Shown one piece after another: positions 7,462 through 14,930 of a DNA stretch of 31,324 nucleotides. Each line of letters opens with the position of its first letter. The first letter of the stretch is position 1. The notes under the pieces are model-generated. The model had not been told where the DNA came from, searched no databases, and saw nothing but the letters and a program-made list of their open reading frames with translations. This DNA comes from JBAZOJ01 sp041648755 (lineage in GTDB: Bacteria > Planctomycetota > B143-G9): contig JBAZOJ010000011.1 of NCBI GenBank assembly GCA_041648755.1, forward strand, positions 1 to 31,324, given 5' to 3'. Made by a program: the position numbers and the translations under genes.

Positions 7462-8538
7462 CTATCCAACCCCTGGTGCGGGTGGCGGAGGGGGTGGCGG
7501 GGGCAGAGGCGGAATGATCGAAGGTTCTATGGATGGCTCGATGGAAGGCTGGATGCTCGGCTGGATGCTCGGCTGGATGCTTGGCTGAATTGAAGGCCGA
7601 GGGGTCGGGATCAGGTTGTTTGGAGCAACATTGTTGACTGGGTTGGGATCATTGTTTGAGCCTGATCCGGAGTTCCCCGGCTTGTTCGGCCCTGAATCAA
7701 TATCGTTGTTCACGGCGCCCGGAGCATTGGGGCCGGTCGGCGGCGGTCCGAAGAACGGGGTGAACGAAGGTCCGAAATCGGGCGAGCCCATGTTGTTGGC
7801 CTCGCCATCCGTCGCCCTGCGGTCCACTCCGAATCCGTCAAAACCGACTTCCAGCAGACGCTTGCGCGATACTTCTCTCAGTTCTCCACTGATGCGATCT
7901 TTCACCCACACGGTGTTGCTCTTCACATAGACGTATGTCTTGGTGGGTGTAACGGCAAGAATGAACTCGGTTCCACGTACACCGGCGATGGCGGTGGGGG
8001 TGGTAACCTCGTAATTCGACTTGCCCTTCATTGATGACTTGTTGGCGCCCTTTTCGCTGCTATCGGATTGCTGGCGACGAGCCTTCCATCCTTCGGTCTT
8101 GCCGTCTTTCACGTTCGAATCGAGCTTGCCCTCTTCGAGGTCAATCTTCGTGGTCTTGTCGCCGTTGGGCTCGACCTTCCGCTCCTTGAGGGTCATCTTG
8201 CTGTTTTCACGCAGGGTAAGAACCGTTGGATTCTTCTCGTTATCCGCGGGCTGGCCGGGCGTGTTGAACAGGGTTATGACACAGTAGCTCTTTGCGGAAA
8301 TCTCGATTGTGTCGTTTTCCTTGATTATCGTGGCAAGGGCACCTGACAGCTTCTCACCGCCGCGAGTCACACTAACTGTGCCCGATATCTCGGTGATCTT
8401 TCCTGCTTCCCTGTTGGGAATTGCAGGAGCTGCGGAAGGCGACACGGATGGCGCGGGAGATGCCGACGTTTCGTTCTCGGCAACGGCCCTGGTCAGTCCG
8501 ATTAGCAGTATAAGGCTTAGTAACAGTAGCTTCTTCAT
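7462..8538 (-). CDS. Periplasmic FecR-domain protein with Pro-rich repeat tail
   Basis: The 358-residue protein has a clear signal peptide (MKKLLLLSLILLIGLTRAVAEN). After a Ser/Pro/Ala linker comes a FecR-type domain: GKITEISGTVSVTRGG, a strand-rich core, and the hallmark TPTAIAGVRGTEFILAV (about residues 180-196). Here FecR means the sugar/ligand-binding beta domain, not the Fe-citrate anti-sigma protein. The C-terminal third is low-complexity: Gly/Asn/Pro-rich, then seven PSIQ/PSIE units and a poly-Pro stretch ending APGVG. No catalytic residue is seen. ATG 8538 is chosen over an in-frame start 27 bases upstream because AGGAG lies five bases before it and the signal peptide begins there. 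It follows the barrel gene by 14 bases: an operon. Confidence 0.82.
   Translation of the reverse strand: MKKLLLLSLILLIGLTRAVAENETSASPAPSVSPSAAPAIPNREAGKITEISGTVSVTRGGEKLSGALATIIKENDTIEISAKSYCVITLFNTPGQPADNEKNPTVLTLRENSKMTLKERKVEPNGDKTTKIDLEEGKLDSNVKDGKTEGWKARRQQSDSSEKGANKSSMKGKSNYEVTTPTAIAGVRGTEFILAVTPTKTYVYVKSNTVWVKDRISGELREVSRKRLLEVGFDGFGVDRRATDGEANNMGSPDFGPSFTPFFGPPPTGPNAPGAVNNDIDSGPNKPGNSGSGSNNDPNPVNNVAPNNLIPTPRPSIQPSIQPSIQPSIQPSIEPSIEPSIIPPLPPPPPPPPAPGVG
7513..7596 (-). repeat. 12-bp tandem repeat (7 units) coding for PSIQ/PSIE
   Basis: There are seven in-frame 12-base units, each coding Pro-Ser-Ile-(Gln/Glu/Ile). The central units are identical or nearly so at DNA level (CCGAGCATCCAG); outer units have drifted. 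Unit length is a multiple of three, so slippage would change the tail length of the FecR protein without breaking the frame. Confidence 0.9.
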
Positions 8539-8552
8539 TTCAGCTCCTGAGC

Positions 8553-9545
8553 TTAGTATTCCCACTGGAGGCCTAAGGTGATGACATGCCGGGAATAGTC
8601 GTACTCCGCGACGTTGCTGTTCGTTTCGATGTAATAGTACCTCAAGAAAGTCGATATGCCGTACTTGAGCGGCTTCACGATGTCCATCTCAGCGATCCAG
8701 CGGCTGTCAACTCTGTTCACGAGCCCGACAGGATCGATGCCGCGGAAATCCTTGTAGAAATAGCTGATCGACAGATCCATTCCCATCTTCCAGATGATCG
8801 GGAAGTGGGTGGCCGCCCGCAGCGACGGGCTCGAGTAACTGGCATAGTTCGCGGATGCCCGGACATACTCATAGCCCACGCGCAGGTTCAGCCAGCTCTC
8901 CTGAGTGAACATGTAAGTGTACCCTATGAACATGCCGTAGTCCTCGGCACAATAGGGTTCATCGATAGCGCGCGTGAAATCAAGCGTCTCGACCGACGGG
9001 TTGAATGACAGGAGCATCCTGGGGGCGACCTCGTTGTAGTAGATCGGCGAGAACTTGAAGGTGTTGAGGTAGGGATCCTTCGCCACGTGATAGAGATTCC
9101 AGGAAACAGGCAGATAGACGAAGTTGGGCCTGTCGGACCACAGGGCGAACGCCATGACCGAGTTTGACAGAATTTCCATGTAGGTCACGGCATTGTGTTC
9201 GGCGTTGTACAGGTCGTATTGCAGGCCGACCTTCCAGTTGGCAGTGTTGATTGGCGTCGCGCGGAGTGTCACCGTGGTCACGAGCTTTGACGTCTCGTAC
9301 CGGGGGACAAGAGCCAGACCCTTGTTGAGAAGAACGACGTTGGAGTCGTACTGGTATCCCAGCGAGACTTTCAAGTTGAGCCAGGGATAGTCCTTCTTGT
9401 CCTCTATAGGAACGACAGGAGTGGACTTTGCCTTGTCCGGCTCCTTGAGTTCGGCGGTGTCGGTCGGATTGGCGCCTGCGACCGCGCTCGGAAGAAGAAA
9501 CAAAGCCAACGCCGCCAAAGCGAACAAGCCTGTGAATCGCATCAT
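8553..9545 (-). CDS. Outer-membrane beta-barrel protein
   Basis: The 330-residue protein has a signal peptide (MMRFTGLFALAALALFLLPSAVAGA) and a short charged linker. Alternating aromatic/hydrophobic strands then run to the C-terminus: LKVSLGYQYDSNVVLL, VGLQYDLYNAEHN, WLNLRVGYEYVRASANYA, LSISYFYKDFRG, STFLRYYYIETNSN. The final strand HVITLGLQWEY ends in an aromatic residue, as recognised by the BAM complex. No family name is certain; it resembles the barrel domain of surface-assembly or TPR-barrel proteins but has no TPR part. The start (MMRF; ATG 9545 or 9542) is preceded by AAGGGG. A near-perfect promoter lies 29 bases upstream. It shares a transcript with the FecR gene and is divergent from the cyclase. 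Confidence 0.8.
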   Translation of the reverse strand: MMRFTGLFALAALALFLLPSAVAGANPTDTAELKEPDKAKSTPVVPIEDKKDYPWLNLKVSLGYQYDSNVVLLNKGLALVPRYETSKLVTTVTLRATPINTANWKVGLQYDLYNAEHNAVTYMEILSNSVMAFALWSDRPNFVYLPVSWNLYHVAKDPYLNTFKFSPIYYNEVAPRMLLSFNPSVETLDFTRAIDEPYCAEDYGMFIGYTYMFTQESWLNLRVGYEYVRASANYASYSSPSLRAATHFPIIWKMGMDLSISYFYKDFRGIDPVGLVNRVDSRWIAEMDIVKPLKYGISTFLRYYYIETNSNVAEYDYSRHVITLGLQWEY

Positions 9546-9573
9546 GAGACCCCTTGAGTTTGGAACTTGTCGT

Positions 9574-9602
9574 ATTTTACCCGCGAGGCGGCAATATGTC
9601 AA
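9574..9602 (-). promoter_or_regulatory. Sigma-70 promoter of the barrel-FecR operon
   Basis: On the minus strand: TTGACA (9602-9597), 17-base spacer, TAAAAT (9579-9574). Transcription should begin near 9567, leaving a leader of about 22 bases with AAGGGG before ATG 9545. Its -35 faces the cyclase promoter's -35. Confidence 0.85.
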
Positions 9603-9615
9603 GAAATCACTTGGT

Positions 9616-9644
9616 TTGACAGGTGCGCTCCGTGCGGCTACAAT
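9616..9644 (+). promoter_or_regulatory. Sigma-70 promoter of the CHASE2 adenylate cyclase
   Basis: TTGACA (9616-9621), 17-base spacer, TACAAT (9639-9644). The expected start site, 9650-9652, is only 3-5 bases before ATG 9655, and no Shine-Dalgarno sequence is present, so the mRNA should be almost leaderless. Confidence 0.8.
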
Positions 9645-9654
9645 TGCTGCGAAA

Positions 9655-12525
9655 ATGAAGAACTACCTGCAGCGTCTTCTCGTGGCTGTGGCGATCGGGC
9701 TCGTAGGGGCCTTCGTGTTCGGATATCTCGCAGCCGCGAGATACCGCTTTCCTGAATTGTTCGAGAACCGCGCTTACGACCTCAGAATGACCCTTCGCGA
9801 CGAACTGACCACCAACCGGGTCCCCCAGAGCGACAAGATAGTCTTCATTGACATTGACGACTTTTCTCTCCTGGGGACGGAGTTCCCCCTTCCGCGCGAC
9901 AACTACCGCAAAGTCATCGGCCTTCTCAAGGACGCGGGCGCCAGCGTCGTCGGTTTTGATATCATATTATCAGAAAGAGCGCCCAAGAACGTGCAAAACG
10001 AGAACCTCGACTCGCTGCACTACTCGATCGAGGACATCTTCGACGATACGAAGATAAACGACGACGACCGGCGTGGCGCCCTTCACGATATGGTCGAGGA
10101 AATCCGGCGCAAGTCTGTTGATATGGATATCGCTGCGGTGTCCAGAGAACTTGGTCACGTCTATTTTCCCTTCGCCCTTCCTCAGGAGGACACCTACAAG
10201 GACTATGGGGAATTTGCGAGCATTAGTGCCGCCCTTGACATCAGGGCCGCGGACTTCTCTCATCGCCTCGCCGCCAGGAGTTCCGAGTTCGTCAAATCCT
10301 GGTACGAAAAGCCGTCGTTCGAGGACAGGGCCCGGGTGCTTCAGCAGTTGGGCGCTCCTGCTTCGCTTTGCAGCCATCTCTTTGTCAGCAAGGTCTCCGC
10401 GCTGTTCGAAGCCGCGGCGTTTGATTTTGTGCGGACCTACATCCGAAACGCCGATGACCTGTCGGTGCTGTCTGATTTCTTCAACGTCGAGCCCGATGTT
10501 GCCCTGAAGAGAGACGAAGAGCTGATGAAGGCTGGCAGCCTTCATCGCGAGGAAGTGTATGCCTCCTACGAGCGCATTTTCCAGGAGTTCATCTACCGCA
10601 AGACGCTCGAAAACTTCGAGACTCTGCGCGCCAAGACCCCCAACCTGGATATCTCCACCGTTGCCAATCTATTCATCCGGAAAATCCTTGCCGACAAATT
10701 CCCCCCTGAGATGGCCGCCGCGGATACGAAGATCATCGACGCCGAGATGCAGTTGTCCGAAAAGATGTTGCGGAACTACGTTCTGATGACCCGCGGCTGG
10801 GACAATCAGGCCCTGGCTGGCAAAATGCGATTCGGCTTCACGACTACATCCCCGCTGCTGTACTATCTTGAAAGTTCGCCCCGGCCATCTTATATCTCCA
10901 TAACGCCCGACGGCGACGGAACCATCCGACGCAGCCACCTTCTGGCCTCATACGCGAGCCCCTACGGCGAATTCAAGGGCAAGATGCGGCTGTACTCTCA
11001 AATGGCATTTACCATGCTGTTGGACTACCTTGGCGTCAAGCTCGAGGATATCGAAGTCGAGCTTGGGCACGAAATCCGCATACCGCTCAAGGACGGCACT
11101 AAGATGGCCTTCCCCATTGACGAGTACGGGGTGATGATAGTCAACTGGGTAAGCGGCGATTTCCGTGACTCTTTCAAACACCTGTCCTTCCGCGAAGTCC
11201 TCAGCCAGGCTGATGCCCCGGATCCCGAGTATTTCGCCAAGACCTTGAAGCCCGCGATAAACGGCAAGATTGTTCTGATCGGCCTCACGGCAACCGGTAC
11301 GCACGACCTCAACCCCACACCCCTGCATCCGCGCTACCCGATGGTCGGACTTCACGGAAACATCATCTCCAACATTCTGACCGGCTCCGCGATGATGCGC
11401 GTGAGCAAGTGGACCGATTTCTACGTCACAGCAGGGGTCATTTTCCTGCTATGCCTGCTTCTGCCTTTCCTTCCGAACGTGGCCTCGCTCGTCTGGTTTG
11501 TGGTGGTTGTGGGCGGGTACTTGGTTGTGTCCTTCTACCTGCAGATTGGCGGGGTCTGGGTCAATGCCGTCTACGTGCTGTCCGGATGCGTAGTCTGCGG
11601 CGTGGCGCTCTTTGCAGCCAAGTACGTGCTGGAGGGTCAGTCCCGTGCAAGGCTGAAAAAGATTTTCGGCGTGTATTTGTCGCCCAAGCTCGTCGAACAG
11701 ATGGCCGACCAACTTACCGAAGTTCGCCTGGGTGGCGTCAGGATGAGCGCGACCGTCTATTTCAGCGACATCCAGGGCTTCACCTCCCTGAGCGAGCAGT
11801 TGCCCCCCGAGAAGCTGGTGGACATCCTTAACCGGTATCTGACACTGATGACGGATAACATCCTTGCCAACGACGGCCTGCTCGACAAATACGTCGGCGA
11901 TGCGGTCGTGGCGGCCTTCGGCGTTCCGTTCCCCACGACAGACCACGCAAAACGCGCGTGCAGCACAGCCCTGGCTAACAAGGCAGCGCTGGAAAAACTC
12001 AACGTAGAACTCTCCGGCGAGGGCATCCCGACGCTTGTTCAGCGCATAGGCCTCAACAGCGGCGACCTCGTCGCGGGAAACATGGGCTCGCAGCGCCGGT
12101 TGGCATATACTGTCATGGGCGACACCGTGAACCTCGGGTCGCGGCTCGAAAACGTGAACAAACGCTACGGCACCAGCATCATCATCTCTGACACGACATT
12201 CGAGCAGGTTCGCGACGAGTACTTCTGCCGGAAAGTTGACCTGTTACGCGTTGTCGGGAAGAAGAAGCCGCTGTCGGTGTACGAACTTGTTGGCCACTTG
12301 GGGCAGGTGCCGGAAGAGAGGGTGGCCGGAAGCAGGAAGTACGAAGAAGCGCTGGAGCATTACCTGGCCGCCCGGTTTGTCGAGGCGCGCGCGGCATTCG
12401 TGGAATCCGACCGCATACTTGGTGGAGACAAGGCATCGAAGGAATTCTTGTCGCGCTGCGACAGGTTTATCGCCGAACCGGTACCCCCCGACTGGGACGG
12501 CGTATGGGAGTTGACCGAAAAATGA
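9655..12525 (+). CDS. CHASE2-domain class III adenylate cyclase
   Basis: The 956-residue membrane protein makes cAMP in response to an extracytoplasmic signal. A first TM helix (about 8-28) leads into a periplasmic CHASE2 domain: YDLRMTLRD, KIVFIDIDDFSLLG, GASVVGFDIILSE, later DGDGTIRRSHL and GKIVLIGLTATGTHD. Three TM helices follow (about 589-658), then a cytosolic cyclase domain. All key catalytic residues are present: metal Asp705 (FSDIQGFT) and Asp749 (KYVGDAV), ATP-selecting Lys745 and Asp823, and transition-state Asn826 and Arg830 (GDTVNLGSRLE). The pair Lys/Asp predicts adenylate, not guanylate, cyclase. CHASE2 is unusual in holding about 270 extra, mostly helical and charged residues (about 110-385). 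ATG 9655 is supported by the TM start and the promoter; the frame upstream is antisense to the barrel gene. A C-terminal tail of about 85 residues follows the cyclase. Confidence 0.92.
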   Translation: MKNYLQRLLVAVAIGLVGAFVFGYLAAARYRFPELFENRAYDLRMTLRDELTTNRVPQSDKIVFIDIDDFSLLGTEFPLPRDNYRKVIGLLKDAGASVVGFDIILSERAPKNVQNENLDSLHYSIEDIFDDTKINDDDRRGALHDMVEEIRRKSVDMDIAAVSRELGHVYFPFALPQEDTYKDYGEFASISAALDIRAADFSHRLAARSSEFVKSWYEKPSFEDRARVLQQLGAPASLCSHLFVSKVSALFEAAAFDFVRTYIRNADDLSVLSDFFNVEPDVALKRDEELMKAGSLHREEVYASYERIFQEFIYRKTLENFETLRAKTPNLDISTVANLFIRKILADKFPPEMAAADTKIIDAEMQLSEKMLRNYVLMTRGWDNQALAGKMRFGFTTTSPLLYYLESSPRPSYISITPDGDGTIRRSHLLASYASPYGEFKGKMRLYSQMAFTMLLDYLGVKLEDIEVELGHEIRIPLKDGTKMAFPIDEYGVMIVNWVSGDFRDSFKHLSFREVLSQADAPDPEYFAKTLKPAINGKIVLIGLTATGTHDLNPTPLHPRYPMVGLHGNIISNILTGSAMMRVSKWTDFYVTAGVIFLLCLLLPFLPNVASLVWFVVVVGGYLVVSFYLQIGGVWVNAVYVLSGCVVCGVALFAAKYVLEGQSRARLKKIFGVYLSPKLVEQMADQLTEVRLGGVRMSATVYFSDIQGFTSLSEQLPPEKLVDILNRYLTLMTDNILANDGLLDKYVGDAVVAAFGVPFPTTDHAKRACSTALANKAALEKLNVELSGEGIPTLVQRIGLNSGDLVAGNMGSQRRLAYTVMGDTVNLGSRLENVNKRYGTSIIISDTTFEQVRDEYFCRKVDLLRVVGKKKPLSVYELVGHLGQVPEERVAGSRKYEEALEHYLAARFVEARAAFVESDRILGGDKASKEFLSRCDRFIAEPVPPDWDGVWELTEK

Positions 12526-13031
12526 GACTGATAACCGCCCTCGCGATGCTCGTCCTTCTTCTTTTCGCTTCCTGCGGCGACAAGCGTGATGTTGTACTTC
12601 AGGGCAATGTCGTCTGCCTTATTACCGGAGCGCACGGCAGTTTCTCGCTCCGCGTTCCCGGTGACTCCGGCTACAACGAGGAGACCACGCTGCTTCTCAG
12701 TTCGGTGTTCAATGGAGCAAAAGAACCCGCTGAACAGGGGATCCTTCGACTGGCGGTTCACTACATCGTGGACGTCACGGACTACGTGAACTCCAAGCCA
12801 TCCGCCGTGCGCAATATCGAAGGTGGCAGCGGACTGCCGGAGCATTTCTGGTCCCCGTGCGGCGAGTTCACACAGTGCAGAGCTTGCGGCGCGTTCTCCG
12901 TGCAACTGCTGCACAACGAACTCATCCCGGCGCCCAATAAGCTCACCGACCATATTCACGTCTGGAGCCCCGTAGGCTATCACGTCTTTCGCATGGCTGC
13001 GCTGGCCTGGCTGGCAGACAAGACCCAATAA
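12522..13031 (+). CDS. Small lipoprotein of unknown family, coupled to the cyclase
   Basis: The 169-residue protein has a lipoprotein signal peptide, MRLITALAMLVLLLFASC, with lipobox F-A-S-C and the mature N-terminus CGDKRDVVLQG if the second Cys is counted +1 or earlier by spacing. I do not recognise the mature domain. It has a strand-rich first half (VVCLITGAHGSFSLRVPGDSG), a region LRLAVHYIVDVTDYVNS, a three-Cys cluster SPCGEFTQCRACGAF, and a His-rich stretch (TDHIHVWSPVGYHVF) that could bind metal. The ATG overlaps the cyclase stop (ATGA), so translation is coupled. That arrangement suggests a periplasmic partner of the CHASE2 sensor, but this is inference from position only. Confidence 0.72.
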   Translation: MRLITALAMLVLLLFASCGDKRDVVLQGNVVCLITGAHGSFSLRVPGDSGYNEETTLLLSSVFNGAKEPAEQGILRLAVHYIVDVTDYVNSKPSAVRNIEGGSGLPEHFWSPCGEFTQCRACGAFSVQLLHNELIPAPNKLTDHIHVWSPVGYHVFRMAALAWLADKTQ

Positions 13032-13073
13032 GAGACGCCACCCCGTCGGGGCGCGAACATATCCAAAGGGCTG

Positions 13074-13079
13074 TATAAT
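13074..13079 (+). promoter_or_regulatory. -10 box of mnmG, leaderless-type spacing
   Basis: A perfect TATAAT ends six bases before ATG 13086, so transcription would begin at or next to the A of the start codon. There is no Shine-Dalgarno sequence and no recognisable -35 at 16-18 bases. A short GC-rich inverted repeat (CCCC GTC GGGG, 13041-13051) lies upstream. Confidence 0.5.
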
Positions 13080-13085
13080 CCCCCT

Positions 13086-14930
13086 ATGAACGTTGCCGCA
13101 TCGAGCAACTTTGACGTTATCGTCGTGGGTGCCGGACATGCCGGGTGCGAGGCCGCCTGCGCGGCCGCCGGGATGGGGTGCAGGACACTTCTGCTGACCA
13201 TCTCGCTCGACACAATCGGCTGGATGTCCTGCAATCCCGCTATCGGCGGAATAGCCAAGGGACAGGTCGTCAAGGAAATTGACGCGCTGGGCGGGATAAT
13301 GGCCGGCGTCACCGACGCCTCAGCAATCCAGTACAGGCTTCTCAACAGCGCAAAGGGCCCTGCAGTCCATTCTCCCAGGGCGCAGTGCGACCGTGACCGC
13401 TACCGCATCGAAATGCGTAAGGCACTTTCGTCAAAAGCGGGCTTGACCATTCATCAGGCGATGGTCTCCGATTTCTTCATCGAGGACGGCATCGTCAGGG
13501 GCGTCAGAACCGCCGCCGGTGAGATTTTCCGCTGCTGCGCCGTTGTGCTAACTACGGGCACCTTCCTTGGCGGCATCATCCATATTGGCGAGCTTTCCTA
13601 CCAGGGTGGCAGAGCGGGGGAACCTTCCGCGATCGGGCTCACCGCGGCAATCGAGCGTCTTGGCGTATCGGCCGGGCGTCTGAAGACCGGAACCCCGCCG
13701 CGCGTCTGGGGCCGCTCGGTTGATTTCGACCGTACCCAGCGCCAGGGGGGCGACCCCGAGCCCTGTTTCTTCTCCTTCAGAACCCGTTCGCTCGCGCTTC
13801 CCCAGCGCGACTGCCACATCACGAGAACCAATCCTGCCACACACGACATTATCAGGCGAAACTTCGACCGAGCCCCCCTCTATACAGGCCAGATAAAGAG
13901 CGAAGGCCCCCGGTATTGTCCCAGCATAGAGGTCAAGATCGTCCGCTTCGCTGACAAGGAGAGCCATCTCCTGTTCCTCGAACCCGAGGGTCTTGAATCC
14001 GACGAGTTCTACATCAACGGCTTTTCGACCTCCATCCCGGTGGATGTCCAGATCGAGGCCCTTCAGACTGTTCCGGGCCTTGAGAACTGCTCCCTGTCGC
14101 GGCCCGGCTATGCCATCGAGTACGACTACTTCGACCCGCTTCACCTGCGGGCCACGCTCGAAAGCCGCGCAATTCCCGGCGTGTTCTTCGCGGGTCAGAT
14201 CAACGGCACCTCCGGCTACGAGGAGGCCGCGGGGCAAGGCTTCGTGGCGGGGGTCAACGCCGCGTACCGTGCCCTCGCCAGGGAAGACAAGTTCTCGCTC
14301 GATCGCGCACAGGCGTATATCGGCGTGATGATTGACGATCTGATCACCCAGGGCGCCTCCGAGCCCTATCGCTTGTTCACCTCCCGCGCCGAACACCGCC
14401 TGATCCTCCGCGCCGATAACGTGTATCGCCGCCTGGCTCCACTCGGCTACTCGTTGGGGTTGATCCCGCAGGCTGAATACTCCGCGATGGAAACCGACTG
14501 GAACATGGAGGATGAAATCACGAAACTGCTTGCCGCGCACTTCGTTGACGGCGTGAACCTCTTGCAGCATCTCCGCCGCCCGGAGACCATGGCGCGTGAA
14601 GTCGTCGCCCGGCACCCCAAGCTTGCAGGCATGGAGATCCCCGACCGGATTCTGTCGCGCGTTGAGATCGATGCCAAGTACTCCGGCTACATCGACAGGG
14701 CGAATGCCGATATCGAACGCCTTCGCAAGGAAGAGGGCCAGGCGCTGCCGGAAGACATCGACTATCCCGCCATTGAGGAACTCAGCTTCGAGAGCAGGCT
14801 GAAGCTCGCCAAGGTACGTCCTGCCTCCATAGGCCAGGCGGGGCGCGTTCCAGGGGTGACCCCCGCGGATATCTCCGTTCTTCTCGTCCGCCGCAAAGCC
14901 GGAACTCTGCCACGCACAAGGAGCCGTTAG
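13086..14930 (+). CDS. mnmG: tRNA uridine-34 5-carboxymethylaminomethyl modification enzyme MnmG (GidA)
   Basis: With MnmE, this FAD enzyme builds the (carboxymethyl)aminomethyl group on the wobble uridine of certain tRNAs. The 614-residue length is normal. Seen are the dinucleotide fold VVGAGHAGCEAA at the N-terminus, MSCNPAIGGIAKGQVVKEIDALGG, TTGTFLGGIIHIG, RLKTGTPPR, the later SRPGYAIEYDYFDP, the FAD-binding FAGQINGTSGYEEAAGQG, and TSRAEHRLILRADN. The conserved Cys of MSCNP and that of the later segment are in place. mnmE is not in the window. Start ATG 13086 gives the FAD fold directly. The Nudix gene begins on the last base of the stop codon, so the two are coupled. Confidence 0.97.
   Translation: MNVAASSNFDVIVVGAGHAGCEAACAAAGMGCRTLLLTISLDTIGWMSCNPAIGGIAKGQVVKEIDALGGIMAGVTDASAIQYRLLNSAKGPAVHSPRAQCDRDRYRIEMRKALSSKAGLTIHQAMVSDFFIEDGIVRGVRTAAGEIFRCCAVVLTTGTFLGGIIHIGELSYQGGRAGEPSAIGLTAAIERLGVSAGRLKTGTPPRVWGRSVDFDRTQRQGGDPEPCFFSFRTRSLALPQRDCHITRTNPATHDIIRRNFDRAPLYTGQIKSEGPRYCPSIEVKIVRFADKESHLLFLEPEGLESDEFYINGFSTSIPVDVQIEALQTVPGLENCSLSRPGYAIEYDYFDPLHLRATLESRAIPGVFFAGQINGTSGYEEAAGQGFVAGVNAAYRALAREDKFSLDRAQAYIGVMIDDLITQGASEPYRLFTSRAEHRLILRADNVYRRLAPLGYSLGLIPQAEYSAMETDWNMEDEITKLLAAHFVDGVNLLQHLRRPETMAREVVARHPKLAGMEIPDRILSRVEIDAKYSGYIDRANADIERLRKEEGQALPEDIDYPAIEELSFESRLKLAKVRPASIGQAGRVPGVTPADISVLLVRRKAGTLPRTRSR

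Noticed and set aside
7513..7596. Short regular repeats considered as a CRISPR-like array
   Set aside because: The units are contiguous 12-mers without spacers, in frame, and code for PSIQ/PSIE.
7462..8538. Reading the FecR protein as an iron-citrate type anti-sigma regulator
   Set aside because: It has a cleavable signal peptide, no cytosolic sigma-binding part and no sigma gene beside it; only the periplasmic FecR-type domain is shared.
9397..9654. In-frame upstream extension of the CHASE2 cyclase by 86 codons
   Set aside because: It lies antisense to the barrel gene and across both promoters. The TM helix and the expected start of transcription fit ATG 9655.
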